From the NCBI RefSeq assembly GCF_009754945.1, contig NZ_WPIN01000002.1, positions 1-64,000 on the forward strand: 64,000 bases of DNA, in the 5' to 3' direction. The notes beneath the pieces were generated by a model, which worked only from the letters and a program-made list of their open reading frames with translations, was not told the DNA's origin and made no database searches. A program made the position numbers and the translations under genes. The first letter of the stretch is position 1, and the number at the start of each line of letters is the position of its first letter. This DNA comes from Spirosoma arboris. GTDB taxonomy: Bacteria > Bacteroidota > Bacteroidia > Cytophagales > Spirosomataceae. Shown here piece by piece: positions 26,627-35,043 of this stretch.

Positions 26627-28003
26627 TCAATGTTTCCCAGCGGAGTGTCCATTCTCCTTGCCGTTTGAGCGATCGACACAACTCGATAAGGCCCGATACG
26701 TATGGTAAGCCGCTTTCCAGATATGACCCTTCAGGCCTGTCTTACGCTCGGGGTCTTTGTCCAGACCCTCCTCGTACCATTCACCGTACTGATGATCAAT
26801 CAGATACGTCTGGCAATATTGCCAAAGCAGTTTGTAATTCGCAAAATACTGCATGGGATCATTGGGGTATTTATCGGCCATCAACAGAAGTGTGTTCAAC
26901 CCTTCGGCTTGCGTCCACCAGTTTTTGCTTTCATCAATGATCGACACGCCGGGTTTGTCCTTGAAGTAATATCCCTGATCGTAGAAGCCACCCACTTTTT
27001 TGTCCCAGCCAGTAGCCAGAGCCTGATCAACCATACGTTTGCCCACCTGTAATGTCTTGGTGTCATTCTTCAGGCCCAGCGCATGCGAGGCTTCCAGCAT
27101 TAGATAAGCCGTTTCTACATCGTGCCCAAACGACAGGTGATCCAGATTACGGTGTTTGAGCACAACGGCTTCCGACGAATCGCGAAACGACACGGGTTTC
27201 CAGTCGGGTTGTAAAAACAGGGTCAGGTTGCCTTTGGGTGTCGTAATGACATCCCGCACCAGATGGAGCATTTCGTCCAGACGCTCACGAACCAGTGGGA
27301 CAGGCCACACGGCATAAAGTTCGGTGAGTGCTTCCAGCAGGTGAATCGAACTGTTCTGATCTTTATAGCCCGTACTGGCTGTCGATGGTATAGACGCATC
27401 GCGCTTAATGGGCGTACCATCCTGCTCCAAGTCCTGAAAATAACCTTTGTGAATAGGGTCATGACTATGCTGTTCCAGCCAGTTGAACGACTTTTTAGCC
27501 AGATTCAGCGCAGCCGTATCGTGCGACATATGGTAGTAGGCACTCAGCGCGTAAAGCCCAAACGCATTCCCGTAAGCTACTTTAGTGGAGGCATTTTTAG
27601 GATTCCCCTGCCGATCGACCAAGGTGTAAAAACCACCGTGTTGTTTATCCCACATTTTGTCCCGAAGGAACAGAAAGCCATGCCGGGAATTTTCCTTGTA
27701 GTAAGCAACTTCCGGGTAACGTTCGGCGGCTTTGGCGGTTGTCCAGGTATGGCGAGCCTGGGTAACAATCATTTTGTCCTGTGGCCCCGTTGGTTTAAAA
27801 TCATAGGTGAAGGTACTCAGGTAACCTCCAAACTCCCTGTCGACCGCCTGTGGATACCATTTATTAAGCATTTCGGTACGGATCGACTTCTCCATTTCGG
27901 CAGCAATCCGCATCCGATCATCGGTCGTTTTCTGGGATAAAGCCGGAGTTATCAAGCCTACCATCAGGCAGACAGCACTACAGGCAAAGAGACTGTTTTT
28001 CAT
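26627..28003 (-). CDS. AGE-family sugar 2-epimerase, exported
   Basis: A 458-aa (alpha/alpha)6-barrel protein of the N-acylglucosamine/cellobiose 2-epimerase family, which isomerises the C2 position of aldoses or the reducing end of disaccharides. Family segments include NAFGLYALSAYYHMS, SIHLLEALTELYAVWPVPLV, LSFGHDVETAYLMLEASHALG and KNWWTQAEGLNTLL, with likely catalytic histidines in FGHD and in KGHIWKAAYHTYRA. A Sec signal peptide ending near ALSQ (residue 24) predicts a periplasmic location. It is upstream of, and co-directional with, the Tat-tagged mannonate dehydratase homologue, suggesting linked sugar or sugar-acid conversion in the envelope. Confidence 0.87.
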   Translation of the reverse strand: MKNSLFACSAVCLMVGLITPALSQKTTDDRMRIAAEMEKSIRTEMLNKWYPQAVDREFGGYLSTFTYDFKPTGPQDKMIVTQARHTWTTAKAAERYPEVAYYKENSRHGFLFLRDKMWDKQHGGFYTLVDRQGNPKNASTKVAYGNAFGLYALSAYYHMSHDTAALNLAKKSFNWLEQHSHDPIHKGYFQDLEQDGTPIKRDASIPSTASTGYKDQNSSIHLLEALTELYAVWPVPLVRERLDEMLHLVRDVITTPKGNLTLFLQPDWKPVSFRDSSEAVVLKHRNLDHLSFGHDVETAYLMLEASHALGLKNDTKTLQVGKRMVDQALATGWDKKVGGFYDQGYYFKDKPGVSIIDESKNWWTQAEGLNTLLLMADKYPNDPMQYFANYKLLWQYCQTYLIDHQYGEWYEEGLDKDPERKTGLKGHIWKAAYHTYRALSSCVDRSNGKENGHSAGKH

Positions 28004-28305
28004 ACAAGTAGGTTATAGGAATACATGTCCACCAGCACCACCTGGTTGGCGAATCAATAGGTTTATTCGGTTTGATAAAGTTAGTTGCTGGCCCTTTGTT
28101 ACTCATTGAGTTCAGCAGTTCATTAGACAGAAGTAAGCCTGTCTGACCCCGATTTAACCGCCTATCAAATCAGAACCACCGTTTTAGGGATGGATTGCCC
28201 CGGATATCAAGTTGGTCTGTTTCCGAACGGCTAAATAGGCTGTTTTAACCACTCTATCCTTACCAATCACCACCAAGAGAGCGCATGAAACGCGGGGATT
28301 AGCTT
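28004..28305. other. Intergenic region between epimerase gene and small membrane ORF
   Basis: A 302-bp region divergent between the epimerase gene and the plus-strand small ORF, presumably promoter-containing. Only a weak hairpin (AGACAG/CTGTCT, 28125-28144) was seen; no RNA gene was recognised. Confidence 0.4.
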
Positions 28306-28428
28306 ATGAAAAAAAAACCTATGAACTTGTTGACCCGTTGGCTGCATAGGTTTTCCGAACAAGCAATCGACTGGATTATCCTGATTGTTGTGGCACTAAT
28401 TATCCTGCTCGTGTTATATCTGTTTTAA
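28306..28428 (+). CDS. Putative 40-aa single-pass membrane protein
   Basis: A short frame from ATG to TAA encodes a 40-residue peptide with a basic, amphipathic start (MKKKPMNLLTRWLHRFSEQ) and one strongly hydrophobic segment at about residues 22-40 (DWIILIVVALIILLVLYLF). This is the typical layout of a bacterial small membrane protein. It lies alone in the 548-bp gap between the epimerase and sensor-kinase genes. No clear ribosome-binding site was seen, which is normal in this phylum. It matches no family I know, and chance cannot be excluded. Confidence 0.45.
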   Translation: MKKKPMNLLTRWLHRFSEQAIDWIILIVVALIILLVLYLF

Positions 28429-28443
28429 GTAACGGTAATTTTT

Positions 28444-28475
28444 GAATCTATGAATTCTGAAGATTCTATAGATTC
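28444..28475. repeat. Small inverted repeat upstream of the hybrid sensor kinase
   Basis: Perfect 8-bp arms GAATCTAT / ATAGATTC separated by 16 nt, about 77 bp upstream of the kinase start at 28552. It could be an operator or a weak hairpin for the preceding small ORF. Confidence 0.3.
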
Positions 28476-28551
28476 TGACTATCGGGCCGATAAATTCCTC
28501 AACATCCCTAGAATCCTCTGAAACAAAACCTGCCTATTTACCTATCTACAA

Positions 28552-31500
28552 ATGCGTTGTTTTCTGTTTGGTCTGCTGGTTATTATAGTCCATTGGTCAG
28601 CATCGGCCCAAATGCCCAGCCTAAAACTTGAACACCTGACAACTCGTGAGGGGTTACCCTCCAACGATGTCTGGTGTCTGAACAAAGACCGGCAGGGCTT
28701 TTTGTGGATCGGCACCGGGCGAAACATATGCCGCTACGATGGCTATAATTTCCTGCGGCTAGATAGCCTGAAACTGGGCTATTGTTCCGGTGTTTCTACC
28801 GACTCCAAGGGCGATATCTACACGTCTAACGATACCCGAGGTCTTTGCAAAATCGATGTAAAAACGCTGGCTGTTACAACGATAGCCAAGAACAACTATG
28901 ACGATACGGACCCCAGTAACGATCTGCACGAACAGGGTATGGTGGATTCGTACGATCAGGTATGGGTGTGCGATTACACCTCAGTCAAACGCTACGACCC
29001 GGCTACCAAAAAACTCCGTCGGTACACATTTTCGCAGCCTGTTTCAGGTGGAGATGTGTACCAGTATGCCAGCTTTTTTGAAGACGCTCAGCGCGTATTG
29101 TGGGTCGTTTCGGAACTTGGGCTCTATCGCTATGATCGTGCCCACGACAAACTCATTTGTCTATTAGGCCAGGAAGCTGTTTTACCCAAAAATCGCATAC
29201 CAATCCGCCTATGTAAAGCCTCAGCCGATGCCGAAGGTAATCTGTGGATTGGTGGGTACGAATATGGCCTGGTCTGGTTTTCACCGAAAACCCAATCGTT
29301 CTGGGTTCGCAAAGAAGGTTTCGATCATACAAATGTGGTGTGCGCGCGAGAATCCCAGGACGAAAACGGGCGCAAAATCCTGTTCGTTGGCACCGATGAT
29401 GGGGTGAGTATTTTTTATCCTGATCGGAATGAACTCTATCATTTACCTGAATTCTATAATACGGGCGTTCAGATTAAAGATATGTATGACGACCAGGCCA
29501 ATGGTATTCTCTGGATTGGAACAGGAGAGGGCATTTACAAATACCGTTATCGAAACGCGGGCATTCATACGGTCGATATTCCACCAAACATCGTTCGACT
29601 CCCGGTTAAAATTACCAGTATTTTACCCGTTCCCAATGGTGCCTACCTGTTGGGATTATCGCATTCGGGGGCTTTAATCTGGACACCCGCTACCAATCAC
29701 TTCCAGCCACTGACCTATCCGACCACGGCTCTTACTCAGCAGCTTCGGTGGATTCAGGGGCGCCCTTTTGCCTTTACCGATAAAGGGGTTTTTGTGGGCG
29801 ATCTTCAGCAAGGTCGCTTTTCGCTCTGGCAACCAGCCGCCCGACTGTACAAGAACACCGATTTTCGCGACGGGCTGATCGACCGAAAAGGTAGAATCTG
29901 GATTGCCAACTTAAACGATGGCGTAAAAGTAATCGACCCCGTCACGAATCAGGAAATCAAACTCTGGCCCGAAAAAGAGAATCACAAACTACTGAATCTG
30001 ACGTACATCAAAGGGATTGTGGAGGGTATTGATGGACGTATCTGGGTAGCGACCTGTTCGCGCGGCCTATTCTATTTCGATGAAAAACGAGCCGAATTCA
30101 TTAACATCGAAAGCCTTCCGGCCAATAAAGGAAAAATTATTGGTGGCGATTGCATCAATGGTATGCAACGAACGACTGACGGCTCCATCCTGATTGCCAG
30201 TTGGGGGGGCGTATCGAAATTGTCGAGTACGGGCCAGATTCTGACTACGTTCGAGTTCAAAACGGACGCGCTCATTGATACGTACTGTTCCAACATTGCC
30301 GAATCACCCAATAAGAATCTCTGGTTCAGTACGAATGAAGGCATCAATATCGCGAACCCCAAAAACCATACGATCCGCTATGTAACTACCATTGAGGGGC
30401 TTCATAGCAACTCCCCGGTTGGGTTCTTTTACAGTCCGACAAATGAGTTGCTCCTGGGCCATACGAATACGATCAACACTTTAAATGTCAACCTATTAAA
30501 CAATCAGATTACCAAGCCACACATCGCCCTTAGTTCTGTTGAAGTAAAAGGCAAACCGGTTCAGCAGGATGTCTCGAAGGAGATTATTCTTCAGCCCGAC
30601 GAGAATGCAATCACGTTCTCGTTCTCGGCATTGAATTACGAACCAACCTCCAAAAATCAATATAAATATCAGTTGCAGGGGCTGGATACGGCCTGGGTTG
30701 ATCTGGGAGACCGGCACATGCTATCGTTTACCAATCTGGCTCCCGAAGCCTATCAGCTCAACATTAAAAGCGGCAATGGTAGCGGTGTCTGGACTGATAA
30801 GCCGTTGGCAGTTCGCTTTACAGTGAAACCCCATTTCACGGCTACCTGGTGGTTCCGGTCGCTCATTGGCCTGTTCATTGGCGGTCTTGTGGTGGGCATG
30901 ATGCGCTGGCGAGTCAACTCGCTGGCCGAACGTAACCGCACAATCGCCGAACGCAATCGCATGGATCTGCAAATTGCCGAACTGAAACTCAGGGCGTTGC
31001 AATCGCAAATGAATCCGCATTTTCTGTTCAACTCACTTAACTCGGTTCAAAATTACCTGCTCACCGACCGGGGTATTGAGGGCGCTAAATACTTGTCGAA
31101 GTTTTCAAGGCTGGTTCGGCGCATTATGGAAAACTCGAATCACCAATACCTACGTTTCGAGCAGATTATTGAAACGCTACGGATGTATATTGAAATGGAG
31201 TCATTCCGCTTCAATCACGAATTTCACTACGAATTCGACATTGAAGACAACGAAACCCTGCTGGATGCGCTGTTACCGCCCATGTTGCTCCAACCTTATG
31301 TCGAGAATGCCATCTGGCATGGACTGATGCCCAAAGAAGGCGAGAAAAACCTCAAAATATCGGCTCACATCGACCGGAACCACATTTATTGCACCATCGA
31401 AGACAACGGTGTCGGTCGAAAACTAACCCCACAACGGGAAGGACACATCTCGCGGGGGCAAGAAATGACAAAGGGACTTTTTGAGTCGCTCAGCCGGAAA

Positions 31501-31599
31501 GACAGTGATGCCAAACTCGAGATTATAGATCTTTTCGATGCCAATAATAATCCAATCGGTACGCGAGTTGAGATGATCATTCCCATCGAAAAAGGGTAA
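28552..31599 (+). CDS. Two-component regulator propeller sensor histidine kinase
   Basis: A 1015-aa envelope sensor. It has a signal peptide (ending near SASAQ), then a large periplasmic part of Reg_prop propeller repeats (TREGLPSNDVWCLNKDRQGF, LWIGTG and similar, about residues 25-660) and a Y_Y_Y domain (about 680-755, NQYKYQLQGLDTAWVDLG). One transmembrane helix follows near 763-785, then a cytoplasmic LytS-type kinase with QSQMNPHFLFNSLNSV (H823) and an ATPase domain (LQPYVENAIWHGLMPKEGEK). Such sensors usually respond to oligosaccharides in the periplasm. Unlike the classical Bacteroides hybrid systems, it carries no receiver or DNA-binding domain, and no response regulator lies nearby. 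Confidence 0.93.
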   Translation: MRCFLFGLLVIIVHWSASAQMPSLKLEHLTTREGLPSNDVWCLNKDRQGFLWIGTGRNICRYDGYNFLRLDSLKLGYCSGVSTDSKGDIYTSNDTRGLCKIDVKTLAVTTIAKNNYDDTDPSNDLHEQGMVDSYDQVWVCDYTSVKRYDPATKKLRRYTFSQPVSGGDVYQYASFFEDAQRVLWVVSELGLYRYDRAHDKLICLLGQEAVLPKNRIPIRLCKASADAEGNLWIGGYEYGLVWFSPKTQSFWVRKEGFDHTNVVCARESQDENGRKILFVGTDDGVSIFYPDRNELYHLPEFYNTGVQIKDMYDDQANGILWIGTGEGIYKYRYRNAGIHTVDIPPNIVRLPVKITSILPVPNGAYLLGLSHSGALIWTPATNHFQPLTYPTTALTQQLRWIQGRPFAFTDKGVFVGDLQQGRFSLWQPAARLYKNTDFRDGLIDRKGRIWIANLNDGVKVIDPVTNQEIKLWPEKENHKLLNLTYIKGIVEGIDGRIWVATCSRGLFYFDEKRAEFINIESLPANKGKIIGGDCINGMQRTTDGSILIASWGGVSKLSSTGQILTTFEFKTDALIDTYCSNIAESPNKNLWFSTNEGINIANPKNHTIRYVTTIEGLHSNSPVGFFYSPTNELLLGHTNTINTLNVNLLNNQITKPHIALSSVEVKGKPVQQDVSKEIILQPDENAITFSFSALNYEPTSKNQYKYQLQGLDTAWVDLGDRHMLSFTNLAPEAYQLNIKSGNGSGVWTDKPLAVRFTVKPHFTATWWFRSLIGLFIGGLVVGMMRWRVNSLAERNRTIAERNRMDLQIAELKLRALQSQMNPHFLFNSLNSVQNYLLTDRGIEGAKYLSKFSRLVRRIMENSNHQYLRFEQIIETLRMYIEMESFRFNHEFHYEFDIEDNETLLDALLPPMLLQPYVENAIWHGLMPKEGEKNLKISAHIDRNHIYCTIEDNGVGRKLTPQREGHISRGQEMTKGLFESLSRKDSDAKLEIIDLFDANNNPIGTRVEMIIPIEKG

Positions 31600-31705
31600 T
31601 GTGCTCTGTGTGCCCAGCCGCCCTACTCATTAATTACTTAGTCGGCATTAGAATGTACCAAACCGGGCTTTTAAGGTAGACCTAACATAACGTATTACCA
31701 ACCTA

Positions 31706-33238
31706 ATGAAACGTCTACAACGTCCACTGCTAGCCTGTTTAGCCAGCCTATTGCTGTTACTCAACACGCCGATTCTGGCCCAGAATCTGGGAATATTTGA
31801 GGGCCATACCGACATTGGCGCTGTTCTGAAGCCCGGTTCAGCGCAGTATAATCCTCAGACTCACCAATATGAGCTCTCCGGTTCCGGCTACAACATCTGG
31901 TTTGATCATGATGAGTTTCAGTTTATGTGGAAGCGCATAAAAGGTGACTTCATTCTGTACACGCGGGCAGGCCTCATCGGAAAGGGTGTTGACCCGCACC
32001 GCAAAGTTGGCTGGATGGTTCGGAGTAGCCTCGACGGTAAATCGGCACATATCAACGCGGCCGAACATGGCGATGGACTAACCTCGCTCCAGTTCCGGCG
32101 CACAACCGGCGCTAATACGGAAGAAGTTCGTTCGAAACTAACCCATGCCGACGTCATTCAACTGGAACGCAAAGGCACTACGTACACCATGCGGGTAGCC
32201 AAGTTTGGCGAACCCTTCGTAACCGAGCAGGTGACTGACCTGAATCTTGGCGATGAGGTTTATGTGGGATTATTTATCGGATCGCATAACAAAGACGTAC
32301 TCGAACGGGGCACGTTCCGTGATGTACGGATCAGTGTTCCCGCGCACGACGGACTCGTACCTTATCGTGAGTATCTGGCCAGTAACCTGGAAATACTGGA
32401 CGTATCGACCGGCAATCGGCAGGTAATCTTCAATGCGCCCAAGTCCATTCAGGCACCAAACTGGATGCCCGACGGAAAAACACTTTTGTACAATGGTGAC
32501 GGTCTGATGTACAGCTTTAACCTAGCGAAAGGTCAGCCTTCAGTTTTAAACACAGGAGATGTAAAAAATAACAATAACGACCACGTCCTGTCTTTTGATG
32601 GTAAGATGCTGGGCTTGAGCAGTGGAGTCAAAGAATTAGGCGGCTCCATTATTTACACCGTTCCCGCAACCGGTGGTTCGCCAAAACAGATTACCCCCAA
32701 AGGCCCTTCTTACCTGCACGGCTGGTCACCAGACAAGAAGACGCTGGTGTTTACCGGTTCTCGGGATAACGAATTCGATATTTACAGCGTCCCTTCCGGC
32801 GGTGGCCCCGAAGTTAAGTTAACCGAAGCCAAGGGCCTGGATGACGGTCCCGAATATACGCCCGATGGCAAGTACATCTATTTCAATTCCAGTCGTACGG
32901 GTACGATGCAACTCTACCGCATGAAAGCCGATGGCAGTGATGAAGAAGCGATTACCAATGGGGAGTTTCACGACTGGTTCCCGCACATCTCCCCCGATGG
33001 TAAATGGATTGTGTTTCTGTCATTTTTGAAGGAGGAAGTGAAGCCGGATGATCACCCATTTTATAAGCACGTTTACCTGCGTCTGCTGCCCATTTCGGGT
33101 GTCGGCCAGCCCAAGGTAATTGCTTACATCTACGGTGGTCAAGGTACGATTAACACGCCTTCATGGTCCCCAGATAGCAAACGGGTTGCATTTATCAGTA
33201 ATACGGCTGAGAGCAGTATCAGCCCCGTTGAGAAGTAG
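31706..33238 (+). CDS. Secreted TolB-like propeller protein with N-terminal jelly-roll domain
   Basis: A 510-aa exported protein with a Sec signal peptide (ending LAQ, residue 26). Residues about 30-210 form a DUF1349/concanavalin-like domain (FMWKRIKGDFILYTRAG, VGWMVRSSLDGKSAHINA). From about 220 a TolB-type PD40 propeller follows, with repeated motifs such as APNWMPDGKTLLYN, LHGWSPDKKTLVFTGSRDNE, GPEYTPDGKYIYFNSSRTG and PHISPDGKWIVFLS. TolB propellers bind proteins or ligands; no catalytic residues were seen. It follows the propeller kinase by 106 bp, so the two may be functionally linked. Confidence 0.85.
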   Translation: MKRLQRPLLACLASLLLLLNTPILAQNLGIFEGHTDIGAVLKPGSAQYNPQTHQYELSGSGYNIWFDHDEFQFMWKRIKGDFILYTRAGLIGKGVDPHRKVGWMVRSSLDGKSAHINAAEHGDGLTSLQFRRTTGANTEEVRSKLTHADVIQLERKGTTYTMRVAKFGEPFVTEQVTDLNLGDEVYVGLFIGSHNKDVLERGTFRDVRISVPAHDGLVPYREYLASNLEILDVSTGNRQVIFNAPKSIQAPNWMPDGKTLLYNGDGLMYSFNLAKGQPSVLNTGDVKNNNNDHVLSFDGKMLGLSSGVKELGGSIIYTVPATGGSPKQITPKGPSYLHGWSPDKKTLVFTGSRDNEFDIYSVPSGGGPEVKLTEAKGLDDGPEYTPDGKYIYFNSSRTGTMQLYRMKADGSDEEAITNGEFHDWFPHISPDGKWIVFLSFLKEEVKPDDHPFYKHVYLRLLPISGVGQPKVIAYIYGGQGTINTPSWSPDSKRVAFISNTAESSISPVEK

Positions 33239-33385
33239 TAGCTATACTGAACTTTCTATTTGTTACCATATTTACAATTTGCTCAATAAAATGTCATATT
33301 TTATTGATCATTGGTACAAATATTGCTCTTTATACATTGATTCTGTTAACTGTGGGCGCAGTTATAGTAATGTAGATAAGATAGG

Positions 33386-33417
33386 AAACGCTGGCTCCGA
33401 TAGGGCCAGCGTTTTTT
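33386..33417 (+). terminator. Intrinsic terminator after the TolB-like gene
   Basis: Strong hairpin AAACGCTGGC / GCCAGCGTTT with a 9-nt loop, followed by further Ts (GTTTTTTG). It lies about 150 bp after the stop at 33238 and just before the convergent Gfo/Idh/MocA gene. The left flank is only partly A-rich, so it mainly serves the plus strand. Confidence 0.8.
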
Positions 33418-33429
33418 GATTTGAGCCCA

Positions 33430-34776
33430 TTAAACAACAGGTAATTTCCAGCCATTATGATAATGAGCAGCCAATAAAGCATTGGCCTGCGTATCATTCT
33501 TGAATCCTTTTGTAGCCGTATCCCAGTAAACCTTACGGCCCGTTTTGTACGCGATGTTACCCATATGGGCGTTAATAGCCGCAATACTTCCTGTTTCAAT
33601 GCCACACTTAAGCAAACTGGCATCGTTCGCTTTAATGGCGTTGACAAAGTTTTTCGTATGCTCATTCAGGTAGTCACCATTACGGGCCTGATCGGGGATG
33701 TCGTCCACTTTATAGACTTTGATTCCATTCTTGGTTTGGGTTTCTGGAAGTAACGACCAGCCATCCCGGTTCAATACGAGCGTTGCGTTATTACCGATAA
33801 AAGCAATGCCTTCTGTACGGCCATAGTTCCCACCGTCGATACCTGTCGCATGTTCCCAAAGCATGTTGAAGCCATCGTATTCATACACAGCTTGTAGCGT
33901 ATCAGGAGTTTCGGAGGCATCGTCAGGATAGGCGAGTTTACCACCCGACGCCATTACTGATTTGGGCGCTTTCGCATTCATGGCATAGAGCGCAATGTCA
34001 ATTTCGTGAACGCCCCAGTCCGTCATCAGACCACCTGCATAATCCCAGAACCAGCGAAAATTGAAATGGAAACGGTTCGGATTAAAGGGGCGTTTGGGCG
34101 CTGGTCCCAGCCACATATCGTAGTCGACACCCGCAGGTGGCGCACTATCGGGACGGACAGGAACGGGGTTCATCCATCCTTGGTACGCCCAGACTTTCAC
34201 CAGGCGAATGTTGCCCAGTTTCCCCGACCGAATATATTCAATGGCTTTTTCATAGTGCGAACCACTCCGTTGCCATTGACCTACCTGCACAATCTTGTTA
34301 TATTTTTTCGCAGCCGCCAGCATCAGATTACATTCTTCAATACTATTAGCCAGCGGTTTCTCCACATACACATGCTTTCCCGCCGACACCGAGTCGATCA
34401 TGGCCATACAATGCCAGTGATCAGGTGTGCCAATGATAACGGCATCTATATCTTTGTTTTCCAGCAGTTTCCGGTAGTCTTTGAACAGCTGCGGCTTGTT
34501 TTGCTGCATGGTTTGCGCATCGGCCGAGCGTTTGTCCAGCACACTCTGATCAACATCCGCCAGGGCTACACACTCGACATCACTCATCAATAAATGCGAG
34601 CGAAGGTCCGACCAACCCATGCCATTGCAGCCAATCAACCCAACCTGAAGTTTATCATTCGGGGAAATCTTTTTGCGCTGACTGGCAATGGCCTCCAGGC
34701 TAGGTAAGCTAATCAATCCCGCTCCGGTAGCGGTCAGGGCAGAATTTCGCAAAAAATTCCGGCGTGAAGTTTTCAT
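33430..34776 (-). CDS. Gfo/Idh/MocA-family oxidoreductase with Tat signal
   Basis: A 448-aa NAD(P)-dependent oxidoreductase. A twin-arginine signal (TSRRNFLRNSALTATGAGL) is followed by a Rossmann nucleotide-binding segment (LQVGLIGCNGMGWSDL), the IIGTPDHWHC strand and the family EKPLANS motif, whose lysine is usually catalytic. The C-terminal sheet domain includes FRWFWDYAGGLMTDWGVHEI. Tat-tagged relatives are common in Bacteroidota, and some remodel or hydrolyse glycosides by an NAD-dependent mechanism; the substrate here is unknown. It stands alone on the minus strand, divergent from the large-protein cluster at 35044. Confidence 0.92.
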   Translation of the reverse strand: MKTSRRNFLRNSALTATGAGLISLPSLEAIASQRKKISPNDKLQVGLIGCNGMGWSDLRSHLLMSDVECVALADVDQSVLDKRSADAQTMQQNKPQLFKDYRKLLENKDIDAVIIGTPDHWHCMAMIDSVSAGKHVYVEKPLANSIEECNLMLAAAKKYNKIVQVGQWQRSGSHYEKAIEYIRSGKLGNIRLVKVWAYQGWMNPVPVRPDSAPPAGVDYDMWLGPAPKRPFNPNRFHFNFRWFWDYAGGLMTDWGVHEIDIALYAMNAKAPKSVMASGGKLAYPDDASETPDTLQAVYEYDGFNMLWEHATGIDGGNYGRTEGIAFIGNNATLVLNRDGWSLLPETQTKNGIKVYKVDDIPDQARNGDYLNEHTKNFVNAIKANDASLLKCGIETGSIAAINAHMGNIAYKTGRKVYWDTATKGFKNDTQANALLAAHYHNGWKLPVV

Positions 34777-34868
34777 AGTAGTATCGAGGTTTAGAGTGGT
34801 TTGATACAGTCTATCTACGAAAGCAAAACAGGCAGTTTACCTAATCAGACGAGGAGTTAAAGCAGGTA

Positions 34869-34948
34869 TTTTCTGACAGGATTTACAGGATAAACAGGAT
34901 TTTGAAAACAATAGAAATCCTGTTTATCCTGTAAATCCTGTCAGAAAA
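34869..34948. repeat. Long palindromic repeat, family E copy 2
   Basis: Inverted repeat with arms TTTTCTGACAGGATTTACAGG continuing to ATAAACAGGATT and the exact complement, around a short A-rich loop. It is a variant of 24327-24406; changes in one arm are matched in the other. It lies in the divergent region between the Gfo/Idh/MocA gene and the large-protein cluster. Confidence 0.85.
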
Positions 34949-35043
34949 CCTTGCACGCTCATTTTAATTGCCGTTCGATAAGTAATCATAAAGCACTTAT
35001 AGCGAACTAATTACATTCGATGACGTCCTAAACGCTCATCGCT

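Noticed and set aside
33330..33665. A 111-codon minus-strand frame at the end of the Gfo/Idh/MocA gene
   Set aside because: It is an alternative frame overlapping the well-supported oxidoreductase and running through the terminator hairpin.
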